32,120 bases of DNA from an uncultured Prevotellaceae bacterium (GTDB lineage Bacteria > Bacteroidota > Bacteroidia > Bacteroidales > Bacteroidaceae), in NCBI GenBank assembly GCA_946188395.1, contig CAMHUU010000028.1, forward strand, positions 1 to 32,120, in the 5' to 3' direction. Under the pieces are notes generated by a model. That model worked only from the letters and a program-made list of their open reading frames with translations, searched no databases and had not been told where the DNA came from. The translations under genes were made by a program, and so were the position numbers. Of the stretch, positions 1 through 7,299 are shown one piece after another. Position 1 is the first letter of the stretch. The number at the start of each line of letters is the position of its first letter.

Positions 1-55
1 CTCTCGGTACGGTAGTTTTCAAGACTACTGTAATCGACCACTCTACCATCTCTCC
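1..55 (-). tRNA. tRNA-Ser (anticodon UGA), 3' part outside the window
   Basis: Read on the minus strand from 55, the sequence begins with a GGAGAGA acceptor arm and a D-arm containing GTAGAGTGGTCGATTAC. It continues with an anticodon stem GTAGT/ACTAC around the loop CTTGAAA, giving anticodon TGA, which reads UCA serine codons. The start of a long variable arm (CGTACCGAGAG) follows, as expected for a class II tRNA such as tRNA-Ser. The TpsiC arm and the 3' acceptor strand lie beyond the window edge, so the gene is incomplete here only because of the window cut. Confidence 0.9.
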
Positions 56-149
56 TGAGGGTGACAAAATCAGTGCAAGCCGAATGCAGAAAACTTGTTT
101 TTTGCTGAGGCGAAGCCTGATTTCGCAGGCGATTCCTTGAAATCGGCTG

Positions 150-157
150 CAAAGGTA
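150..157 (-). promoter_or_regulatory. -7 promoter box for tRNA-Ser
   Basis: The minus strand reads TACCTTTG followed by CAGCC, matching the Bacteroidota -7 consensus TAnnTTTG, about 95 nt upstream of the tRNA. No TTTG is seen 19-21 nt further upstream. That position is occupied by the AATTAAG repeat (166-193), so the -33 contact is either degenerate or replaced by the repeat. Confidence 0.6.
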
Positions 158-165
158 CGAAGATT

Positions 166-193
166 AATTAAGAATTAAGAATTAAGAATTAAG
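166..193. repeat. AATTAAG heptamer array, four perfect copies
   Basis: Four exact tandem copies of AATTAAG lie between the divergent tRNA-Ser and mutS2 genes, with partial units on both sides. The unit contains TAA. It is one of several 7-bp-period arrays in this window, and it occupies the -35/-33 zone of the tRNA promoter. Confidence 0.9.
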
Positions 194-274
194 AAAAACA
201 CCTAACTTAACAAAAATTAACCCATGAGGGCTTAAAAACTCTTAACTATTCATGTATAACTCCTTTTTTCTTCG

Positions 275-282
275 TAATTTTG
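275..282 (+). promoter_or_regulatory. -7 promoter box of mutS2, nearly touching the ATG
   Basis: TAATTTTG is followed by CAGC and then directly by the mutS2 ATG at 287. Transcription starts a few nucleotides after the -7 box in Bacteroidota, so the mRNA would have almost no 5' leader. No clear TTTG lies 19-21 nt upstream, so the -33 part is weak. Confidence 0.6.
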
Positions 283-286
283 CAGC

Positions 287-2932
287 ATGATTTATCCGCA
301 GAACTACGAACAGAAGATCGGATTCGACGAAATACGGCGCATGCTGAAGGAGCATTGCCAGAGCTCGTTGGGGCAGGAGAGGGTCGACGAAATTGCCTTC
401 TCGGCCGATGCTGACGTGGTGAACGAGCAGCTGGCACAGGTGCGCGAAATGCGTCGGCTGATGCAGGCTCAGGAGAAGCCCGAGATGAACTATTTCTTCG
501 ATGTTCGTGAGTCGGTGGCCCGTATCCGTCTGGAGAACACGCATCTGGAAGAAGAGGAACTGTGGGACCTGCGCCGTTCGTTGGAGACGATCGGGAAAAT
601 CGTGGATTTTTTGAAGCCTAACCCAAACCCTTCCCAAAGGGAAGGGCTTTCAGGCAGCAGTAGAGGTGACCAGGCCCCCATCCCTTCGGGAGGGGACGGG
701 GGTGGGCCTTATCCTGCTCTTTATAGGCTAAGTGAGGACGTGCAGACGTTCCCGGCGATGATTCGTCGCATTGACTCCATTCTGGATAAGTTCGGACGTA
801 TCAAGGACTCGGCAACGATGACGCTGGCGGGTATCCGTCACGACATGGAGCAGACGGCAGGCTCGATATCGCGAACCCTATATACGATATTGCACGCGGC
901 CCAGCGAGAGGGGTTGGTGGCGCAGGACACGGCACCGACACTGCGCGACGGACGACTCATGATACCTGTAGCTCCAGGACTGAAGCGCAAAATCAACGGT
1001 ATCGTACACGACGAGTCGGCAACGGGAAAGACGGTATTCATTGAACCGGCCGAAGTGGTGGAGGCGAACAACAAGGTGCGTGAGTTGGAAGCCGCCGAAC
1101 GCAGGGAGATTATCCGCATTCTGACGGTGTTCTCGGACGAGTTGCGCCCGCATGTGCAGGACGTGCTGGACTCGTACCGATTCCTGGCTCAGATAGACCT
1201 GATTCGTGCCAAGGCAGAGATGGCCGAGGCGATGCAGGCCTTTGAACCTGAGGTGAAAGCCGAACCCACGATGGACTGGATTCGCGCCATCCATCCGTTG
1301 CTGCAGCGATCATTGGCCAAGCAAGATAAAAAAGTAGTGCCGTTAGACATCATGCTGACGAAGGACAAGCGCCTGCTGATTATCTCAGGTCCGAATGCTG
1401 GCGGTAAGTCGGTATGTCTGAAGACGGTGGGACTGTTGCAGTATATGTTGCAATGCGGGCTGCCGATACCCGTGGGTGACCGCTCGACGGTAGGCGTGTT
1501 CCGCAACATCATGATTGACATCGGCGACGAGCAGTCGATAGCCGACGATTTGTCGACCTATTCGAGCCATCTGCTGAACATGAAGAACATGATGAAGCAG
1601 GCCGACGCGCATACCTTATTGTTAATAGACGAGTTTGGCGGCGGTACGGAGCCTGCCATCGGTGGAGCGATAGCAGAGGCCGTGCTGAAGCAGTTCTGGA
1701 AGAAGCAGGCCTTTGGCGTCATCACCACCCACTATCAGAATCTGAAGCATTTTGCCGAAGATCACCCTGGTGTGGTGAACGGAGCGATGCTTTACGACCG
1801 TCATCAGATGCAGGCTCTGTTCCAGTTGTCGATTGGTCAACCGGGTTCGAGTTTTGCCATAGAGATAGCCCGCAAAACCGGTATCCCTGAGGAAGTTATC
1901 AACGATGCATCGGAGATAGTCGGCTCGGATTATATCCAGAGCGATAAGTACCTGCAGGACATTGTTCGCGACAAGCGCTACTGGGAAGGCAAGCGTCAGA
2001 CTATTCACCAGCATGAGAAACGATTGGAGGCCACTGGCGAGAAGCTGGATGCCAGTCTGGAAGAGATAGAACGCGAGCGCAAGGCCATTCTGAACCGTGC
2101 TAAAGCGCAGGCTGAAGAACTGTTAGCCGAGGCAAACCGTAAGATTGAGAATGCCATCCGTGAAATCAAGGAGGCACAGGCTGAGAAGGAACAGACGCGA
2201 CTGATTCGTGAAGAGTTGCAGGAGTTCCGCGAGCAGGTGCATAACGACGATACGCGCGGACTGATGAGCGAGGAGGACTTTGCCCGTAAACTGCAACAGA
2301 TGCAGGAACGCAAGGCCCGCAAGGAAAAGCGTAAAGCTGAGAAGCAAATGAGAAATGAGAAAGGAGAAATGAGAAATGCAAATGGAGAAATGAAAAATGG
2401 CGAAGCCAGTCATTCCTCATTCCTCACTCCTCATTCCTCATTTAAAAAGGGTGACACTGTCCGCATTAAAGGCACGAACAGCGTGGGCGAGATAGAAGCC
2501 ATACAGGGCAAGCAAGTGACGGTTATCTTCGGAGGATTGCGTAGCAAGGTCAAGTTGGAGCAACTTGAGCGTTGCTCGCAAATGAGAAATGAGAAAGGAG
2601 AAATGAGAAATGCAGCTGACAAGTACGCCCATCTGGCCATTCAGACGTCGCACATGACGCGTGCCACGATGGAAGACCGTCGTCAGAATTTCCATCAGGA
2701 TTTGGACGTCAGGGGTATGCGTGGCGACGATGCCATTGTCACCGTGATGCACTTCATTGACGACGCCATTCTGATTGGACTGAGCCGCGTGCGCATCTTG
2801 CACGGCACGGGATCGGGCATTCTGCGCCAACTGATCCGTCAGTATCTGCATACCGTTCCGAACGTAAAAAATGCCCGCGACGAACATGTTCAGTTCGGTG
2901 GTGCGGGCATTACTGTAGTCGATTTGGATTGA
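287..2932 (+). CDS. mutS2: MutS2 family ATPase/endonuclease with repeat-derived inserts
   Basis: MutS2 is a MutS homologue with a C-terminal Smr nuclease domain. It is linked to suppression of homologous recombination and, in some bacteria, rescue of collided ribosomes. Visible landmarks are the Walker A GPNAGGKS (about 368-375), the STYSSH signature (about 422), Walker B LLLIDEFGGG (D448-E449), a long charged coiled-coil linker (about 560-690), and an Smr domain with LDVRG (806-810) and HGTGSG (839-844). At 881 aa it is longer than the roughly 780-830 aa I expect for the family. The excess is explained by three in-frame low-complexity inserts: about residues 111-143, 688-718 and 766-776. The ATPase and nuclease motifs look intact. 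The stop codon directly abuts that of the convergent malQ gene. The ATG at 287 is favoured by the promoter position. Confidence 0.96.
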   Translation: MIYPQNYEQKIGFDEIRRMLKEHCQSSLGQERVDEIAFSADADVVNEQLAQVREMRRLMQAQEKPEMNYFFDVRESVARIRLENTHLEEEELWDLRRSLETIGKIVDFLKPNPNPSQREGLSGSSRGDQAPIPSGGDGGGPYPALYRLSEDVQTFPAMIRRIDSILDKFGRIKDSATMTLAGIRHDMEQTAGSISRTLYTILHAAQREGLVAQDTAPTLRDGRLMIPVAPGLKRKINGIVHDESATGKTVFIEPAEVVEANNKVRELEAAERREIIRILTVFSDELRPHVQDVLDSYRFLAQIDLIRAKAEMAEAMQAFEPEVKAEPTMDWIRAIHPLLQRSLAKQDKKVVPLDIMLTKDKRLLIISGPNAGGKSVCLKTVGLLQYMLQCGLPIPVGDRSTVGVFRNIMIDIGDEQSIADDLSTYSSHLLNMKNMMKQADAHTLLLIDEFGGGTEPAIGGAIAEAVLKQFWKKQAFGVITTHYQNLKHFAEDHPGVVNGAMLYDRHQMQALFQLSIGQPGSSFAIEIARKTGIPEEVINDASEIVGSDYIQSDKYLQDIVRDKRYWEGKRQTIHQHEKRLEATGEKLDASLEEIERERKAILNRAKAQAEELLAEANRKIENAIREIKEAQAEKEQTRLIREELQEFREQVHNDDTRGLMSEEDFARKLQQMQERKARKEKRKAEKQMRNEKGEMRNANGEMKNGEASHSSFLTPHSSFKKGDTVRIKGTNSVGEIEAIQGKQVTVIFGGLRSKVKLEQLERCSQMRNEKGEMRNAADKYAHLAIQTSHMTRATMEDRRQNFHQDLDVRGMRGDDAIVTVMHFIDDAILIGLSRVRILHGTGSGILRQLIRQYLHTVPNVKNARDEHVQFGGAGITVVDLD
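617..715 (+). repeat. GC-rich palindromic insert translated within mutS2
   Basis: The stretch holds two hairpin-forming units. The first is CCCTTCCC-AAA-GGGAAGGG (628-646), flanked by AAGCC and GGCTT. The second is a G/C-rich arm pair around CCCTTCGGG (673-707). It encodes about 33 residues rich in Pro, Gly and Ser, including PNPSQREG and PIPSGGDGGG, that interrupt the conserved N-terminal region of MutS2. The PNPSQREG motif is familiar from Prevotella proteins (memory, not a search). It looks like a small REP/MITE-like element captured in frame. Confidence 0.7.
2344..2443 (+). repeat. Heptamer-repeat element with inverted arms inside mutS2
   Basis: The left arm is built from AAATGAG-type heptamers (2344-2380, continuing to about 2399). 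The centre contains the small palindrome GGCGAAGCC. The right arm (2411-2443) is CATTCCT-type heptamers, roughly the reverse complement of the left arm. The whole could fold as an imperfect hairpin. It is translated in frame as about 31 residues (MRNEKGE-like, then SHSSFLTPHSSF) between the coiled coil and the C-terminal domains of MutS2. Confidence 0.85.
2578..2614 (+). repeat. Exact 37-bp second copy of the mutS2 heptamer repeat
   Basis: Positions 2578-2614 are identical to 2344-2380. The copies are 234 nt apart (78 codons), so both are read in the same frame and each gives MRNEKGEMRNA. The downstream copy lacks the inverted right arm. Confidence 0.92.
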
Positions 2933-5578
2933 TTAGCGCCGACTGCGCTGAATCATCGTACGAATCTTACTGTTATATTTCGTTGCAGCCACGAGTTCAT
3001 CGATGGTCAGATGCATGCGATACTGCCAGCGGTTGTACGGGTCGCTGGGCACGTTGATGCGTTCGTCCTGCGGATTCTTGCTGCGCAGCTCGCTGTCCAT
3101 CGCGAGCCAGTCTTGCAACGACAGCAGACACAGCATCGAGGGACAATACAGGTGGCGGGCAATGATTTCCTCGGCCAGATGGGCGGGCAGCTGTTCAGGC
3201 GCGCGACCTTCCTTCTGCAACATGGTGACATAGAACCGCTGACGGCGCTCGGGACTTTCCTGCCACCAGAGGCGCAACGGAGCCATGTCGTGCGTTGAAA
3301 TGGTACATACCGAGCGGATGGGGTTGGCGTCGAGGTGTGCAAACTCGAAACCTTGCTGCTTGGGCATCTGCTGGATTTCCAACGTGAGGATGCGCAACTG
3401 GTCGAGCACGGGCTCTACGCAGTCGGGCAACATGCCGAGGTCCTCGCCACAAACCAACATGCGCGTCTCCTTCAGGATTTCCGGCAGGCGCTTCAGAGCC
3501 TGCTGACCCCAGAAGAACGAGTGGCGCTGGTAGAAATAGTTGTTGTAGAGTCGCAGGAAGGCATCCTTCTCCTCGCCAGTCAGCACGTCGAACACGGGTT
3601 CGTTGACGATGCCGATGCGCGGATGATACATGTCGGCTTCGTAGGGGTCTTCGACGAAGAGCACGTCGCAAACGAGGCGCATCAGTCCGTCGCGAATCCA
3701 GAGGCTGTTCTCGTCGCGTCGCTCGGCAAAGTAGTCGCTGATCTTGCGCTGCGACGAGAACTCATCGCGCAGGTCGTACAGATTATAGGCCTTGCGGACG
3801 AGGAAGTTTTCACGAACGTATTGCGCATGAATGCCGAAGAGCTTGTCGATGAGACGGTCGTTGATGAACGGTCGCGTGTAGAGCTCTTTGCGGAAGGGCA
3901 GTCCGAAGTATTCAATCTCGGCAACGGTCAGTGGCAGCGAGGGCGAGAAATGTCCCAGCACGCCGTCGACGGCATCGGCAGGAATCTCCCAGATGCGGAA
4001 GAAACCCAGCACGTGGTCGATGCGAAGGGCGTCGAAATACTGCTCCATGTGGTGCAGTCGGCGACGGAACCATTTGACCAGTTCCGGTCCCCAATGGTAG
4101 GTGGGGAATCCCCAGTTCTGCCCTTGCCGTGAGAAAACGTCGGGCGGGGCACCGGTGGTCGTCTCCATGTTGAACAGCTCCGGATGCTGTCGCGTCTCCA
4201 CGCTGTCGCGACTGACGCCGATGGGCAGATCGCCCTTCAGCACGACACCCTTCGAACGGGCATAGTCGGCAGCAGCCTTCAGCTGCGTGTGCAGCAGATA
4301 TTGCACGAAACAGGTGTAATCCGCTGTAATCGTCGTCATCTGATTATGCTCGATAATCTTGGCTTTGCGCCATTCAGCGTAAGGCTTCAGCCAGTCTTCA
4401 TTGTCAGCGACAAATGATTTATAATCAGCTGATTCCAGCGTTTTCTTGCCCTGTTCCTCGAAGAGCGCCATGAGGTATTCGTTCTTCACACGGTCGACGG
4501 CTTCGTAGTCGCTATAGGGCAGGGCGTTGAGTTCCTGACGGCGACGCTTGAACTGCGTCATCGCCGTCTTGGAACGCAAGGCACCTGCGGCCTCCAGGTC
4601 CACATAATGTGGATGAAGAGCGCAGGTGCTGATGATGTTGTATGGGTAGGAATCGTGCCAGTGGCCGTCGGTTGTGGTGTCGTTGACGGGCAGCAGTTGT
4701 ATGACCTTCATACCCGTCTCGGCGGCCCAATCGACCATTCGTTGCAAATCGCCGAAGTCGCCAACGCCATACGACTGTTTGCTGCGTAGCGAGAAGACAG
4801 GAATGACCACGCCTGCCGCTCGCCACGTTTCTTCGGGCAGTCGCAGATGGCCTCCGTGCAGTACCAGCACTTGTCCTTCAGAAATTTCCTGTGACAAGCC
4901 GTCTGGAGCACAGACTGGTACCACGCGGTTGTCGCCTTCCTCCCAATGTTGCAATTCGTGGGTTTTGGAGTCTACCACCACATATTTATACTCTATCGGC
5001 AACATCCACCCCTGGGCATTCACGGTGAGCAGCCACTCGCCCTCGCCGGCATATTCCATCTTCAGATAGCGGCTGGGACTCCACGAACCTATGGCAGGAT
5101 GACTGCCGCAGACGGCCACGCATTGGCCTTGCTTCAGCTGTGGTGCCGAGACGCGGAACATGATGGTGCGACGGAACAAGGGTAGGGGTTTGGCTTCCGC
5201 CCGTTCGTCGTGCTGACGGCCCATCGTGGTCAGATAAGCTGCAGAGTAGAGGTGCAGGGGCAAAGGACGGTCGCGCCACTGGTCGGGGAAGATATAGTCC
5301 TTCGAGGCATCGAACGGGTAGATGCGCGGCACCATGTCCCATTCGCGGCGCAGCACGTCGCCATCGCCGTTTTCCACCTGGTAGGCATAGCTGATGTGCG
5401 ACAGGGGATGGTGGCGGCTCATGAGAGCGGCCGTTTCCAGCGTCCACAGCTCACCGTCGTCGGTCTGCATGAGCAGGTTCTGGTGACGTACGGTGCCATC
5501 CTGACAGTGGTAGTCGATGGCGACATGCAGGCTTTCGCCCCATGCGGTGTTGTAATGTATGGTAAACTTCAGTTTCAT
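2933..5578 (-). CDS. malQ: 4-alpha-glucanotransferase (GH77) with N-terminal starch-binding domains
   Basis: Amylomaltase/disproportionating enzyme, which transfers alpha-1,4-glucan segments in maltodextrin and glycogen metabolism, probably in the cytoplasm since no signal peptide is seen. The first about 110 residues and residues about 134-220 look like two CBM20-type domains; the second has GSHPAIGSW and later IEYKYVV. The GH77 barrel follows. Its catalytic residues are visible as the nucleophile D521 in RIDHVLGFFR, the acid/base E712 in CGEDLG, and D764 in STHD. Length (881 aa) fits the two-CBM20 form common in Bacteroidota and plants. It lies 9 nt downstream of the HtrA gene on the same strand, so the two are probably cotranscribed. 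The 3' end abuts mutS2 with no gap and no visible terminator. Confidence 0.95.
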   Translation of the reverse strand: MKLKFTIHYNTAWGESLHVAIDYHCQDGTVRHQNLLMQTDDGELWTLETAALMSRHHPLSHISYAYQVENGDGDVLRREWDMVPRIYPFDASKDYIFPDQWRDRPLPLHLYSAAYLTTMGRQHDERAEAKPLPLFRRTIMFRVSAPQLKQGQCVAVCGSHPAIGSWSPSRYLKMEYAGEGEWLLTVNAQGWMLPIEYKYVVVDSKTHELQHWEEGDNRVVPVCAPDGLSQEISEGQVLVLHGGHLRLPEETWRAAGVVIPVFSLRSKQSYGVGDFGDLQRMVDWAAETGMKVIQLLPVNDTTTDGHWHDSYPYNIISTCALHPHYVDLEAAGALRSKTAMTQFKRRRQELNALPYSDYEAVDRVKNEYLMALFEEQGKKTLESADYKSFVADNEDWLKPYAEWRKAKIIEHNQMTTITADYTCFVQYLLHTQLKAAADYARSKGVVLKGDLPIGVSRDSVETRQHPELFNMETTTGAPPDVFSRQGQNWGFPTYHWGPELVKWFRRRLHHMEQYFDALRIDHVLGFFRIWEIPADAVDGVLGHFSPSLPLTVAEIEYFGLPFRKELYTRPFINDRLIDKLFGIHAQYVRENFLVRKAYNLYDLRDEFSSQRKISDYFAERRDENSLWIRDGLMRLVCDVLFVEDPYEADMYHPRIGIVNEPVFDVLTGEEKDAFLRLYNNYFYQRHSFFWGQQALKRLPEILKETRMLVCGEDLGMLPDCVEPVLDQLRILTLEIQQMPKQQGFEFAHLDANPIRSVCTISTHDMAPLRLWWQESPERRQRFYVTMLQKEGRAPEQLPAHLAEEIIARHLYCPSMLCLLSLQDWLAMDSELRSKNPQDERINVPSDPYNRWQYRMHLTIDELVAATKYNSKIRTMIQRSRR

Positions 5579-5587
5579 CTTGTTTGA

Positions 5588-7066
5588 TTAGTCTTGCAGT
5601 GCTACGGCGAAGTATGCTTTCTTACCGGTAGGCATCATGCCCTGGATGTAAAGCACGGGCTCCTTCGACGTCGAAGCAGTCTTCACGGCTTCCTGCAGGT
5701 CTTCGATGGTCTTGATGGCCTCGTCGTTCACACGCTGGATGATGAATCCCTGTGGCACGCCGGCTTCCTTCAGTTTACCGCCATTCACCTTGGTGACTTG
5801 CAGACCATAGCCGATGTTCAGCTGTTCCTTCTGCGAATCGGTGATGGCACGGAACTGAGCACCCAGCACGTCGAGGTCGGCGTTCTTCACCACCTTCGTG
5901 TTGCCCTGTTCGTTCTTCAGCGTCAGTGTGGCGGTCTTCTCCTTTTTATTACGCATGAAGGTTACCTTTACCTGTTCGCCGGGACGCTTCTGGGCCAGAA
6001 TACCCTGCAGGTCACCCATGGTCTTTACCTTCTGTCCGTCGACGGCGGTGATAACGTCTTCCTTCTCCAGTCCGGCATCAGAGGCAGCACCGTCTTCAAC
6101 AACCTTGTCGATGCGCACACCTTCCATCGTACCGTAGTCCTTCACTTCCTTCTCCTGATCCTTCATGGCGTCCACGTAGTCCTTCACGCTGCCGCCCTGA
6201 ATGCCAATCATGGCGCGCTGGTAGGTTCCATACTTCTTGAAGTCTTCGACAGCCTTCTTCACGATAGTCGTGGGAATGGCAAATCCGTAACCGATATTCG
6301 AACCGGTGGGCGAAGCCAGCATGGCGTTGATACCAATGAGTTCACCACGTGTATTGACCAGTGCACCGCCCGAGTTACCCTGATTGATGGCAGCGTCGGT
6401 CTGGATCATCGAGGTAATACCGCCAGTATTCATCGTACGGGCCTTAGCCGAGACGATACCAGCAGTCACGGTGTTGTTCAGTCCGAGGGGGTTACCCACG
6501 GCCAGCACCCATTCGCCGACCTTCACGTCGTCCGAATTGGCAATGACGATGGCGGGCAGATTCTTGGCGTCAATCTTGATGAGTGCCAAGTCGGTGGCCT
6601 TGTCGGCTCCGATGATGCGGGCTGAATATTCCTTTGAGTTCTCGTTCAGCGTCACCGTCAGCTCGTCGGCACCGTCGACCACGTGGTTGTTGGTGACGAT
6701 GTAACCGTCGGCAGAGATGATGACACCCGAGCCTGCTGCGGCACGCTTCGGAGTCTGCACCTGGCGCTTGCGGCTGTTACCGCCGTTATTACCCTGTCCG
6801 CGTCCGAAGAAACCGCCGAAGGGGTCAGAGAAGAAGTCCTCGAAGGGATCGCTGTATTCTACTGTCTGTACCTTGGAATTAATGACGGATTTGATGTACA
6901 CTACTGCGGGCAGCGACTTCTCGGCTGCGTAAGTCAAATCAACGGGTTGTCCTGGTGCTGACGTGGCTGCTGCGGGAGCGGCCTGAGTCTGGTTGCACGA
7001 TGCTGTTGAGAATGCGATGACCAAGAGATACATGGCCGGCATCAAACTCTTTACAATCTTTTTCAT
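5588..7066 (-). CDS. degP: Periplasmic HtrA/DegP-type serine protease
   Basis: Do/HtrA family envelope quality-control protease and chaperone. The N-terminus has a hydrophobic export segment ending STASC, so either signal peptidase I cleavage or lipidation at C24 is possible. A Gly/Asn/Phe-rich loop (about 75-100) precedes the trypsin-like domain. The catalytic triad is visible: H128 in TNNHVVDG, D159 in ATDLALIKID, S232 in GNSGGAL. Two PDZ domains follow (about 270-380 and 395-490). The length (492 aa) is normal for DegP/DegQ. The start at 7066 (MKKIVKSL) gives the signal sequence directly. A -7 box lies about 60 nt upstream at 7125-7132. The gene leads into malQ 9 nt later. Folded-protein stress control is likely but no specific operator was identified. 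Confidence 0.95.
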   Translation of the reverse strand: MKKIVKSLMPAMYLLVIAFSTASCNQTQAAPAAATSAPGQPVDLTYAAEKSLPAVVYIKSVINSKVQTVEYSDPFEDFFSDPFGGFFGRGQGNNGGNSRKRQVQTPKRAAAGSGVIISADGYIVTNNHVVDGADELTVTLNENSKEYSARIIGADKATDLALIKIDAKNLPAIVIANSDDVKVGEWVLAVGNPLGLNNTVTAGIVSAKARTMNTGGITSMIQTDAAINQGNSGGALVNTRGELIGINAMLASPTGSNIGYGFAIPTTIVKKAVEDFKKYGTYQRAMIGIQGGSVKDYVDAMKDQEKEVKDYGTMEGVRIDKVVEDGAASDAGLEKEDVITAVDGQKVKTMGDLQGILAQKRPGEQVKVTFMRNKKEKTATLTLKNEQGNTKVVKNADLDVLGAQFRAITDSQKEQLNIGYGLQVTKVNGGKLKEAGVPQGFIIQRVNDEAIKTIEDLQEAVKTASTSKEPVLYIQGMMPTGKKAYFAVALQD

Positions 7067-7124
7067 GTTACTTTTCTTTATTAATTATATGTGTTAAATG
7101 TGTTGCGTTTGTCGTTTCGCAGTG

Positions 7125-7132
7125 CAAATATA
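7125..7132 (-). promoter_or_regulatory. -7 promoter box of the htrA gene
   Basis: The minus strand reads TATATTTG followed by CAC, in the TAnnTTTGCA form seen at most promoters here, about 60 nt before the ATG at 7066. A TTG occurs 22 nt upstream (7155-7157), slightly farther than the usual 19-21, so this is probably not a strong housekeeping promoter. Confidence 0.6.
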
Positions 7133-7203
7133 GGGTCAAAAATTGGATTTCTGACAATTTGTCACGAAAAATTGTCGCAATTTAACACTTTGTCCCCAGT
7201 AGT

Positions 7204-7215
7204 TAACGGCCGTTA
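7204..7215. promoter_or_regulatory. 12-bp perfect palindrome TAACGGCCGTTA
   Basis: A perfect dyad lies about 70 nt upstream of the htrA -7 box and 23 nt from the uxuB-side terminator stem. It could be a dimeric regulator site or a chance palindrome. Nothing else in the window repeats it, as far as I could see. Confidence 0.3.
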
Positions 7216-7237
7216 GAAATTAACGCTTGAAATGTGA

Positions 7238-7272
7238 AAAGACTGACAAAATTAACCATTCCGTCAGTCTTT
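7238..7272 (-). terminator. Rho-independent terminator after the mannitol dehydrogenase-family gene
   Basis: A perfect 10-bp inverted repeat, AAAGACTGAC (7238-7247) and GTCAGTCTTT (7263-7272), encloses a 15-nt loop. It starts 28 nt after the stop codon of the minus-strand gene ending at 7300, and on that strand the stem ends in a short T run. It would insulate the htrA promoter region from upstream transcription. Confidence 0.7.
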
Positions 7273-7299
7273 AGTTGTCATATTGCAATTATTGTTACG

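Noticed and set aside
166..193. Heptamer arrays as a CRISPR array
   Set aside because: No unique spacers, a 7-bp unit and no cas genes; these are simple tandem repeats.
2344..2614. Inserts as proof that mutS2 is a pseudogene
   Set aside because: All three inserts keep the frame, and the Walker, signature and Smr motifs are intact, so the gene is kept as functional.
3335..4132. 265-codon plus-strand frame opposite malQ
   Set aside because: Shadow frame: it lies within the GH77 catalytic domain on the other strand and has no recognisable domain.
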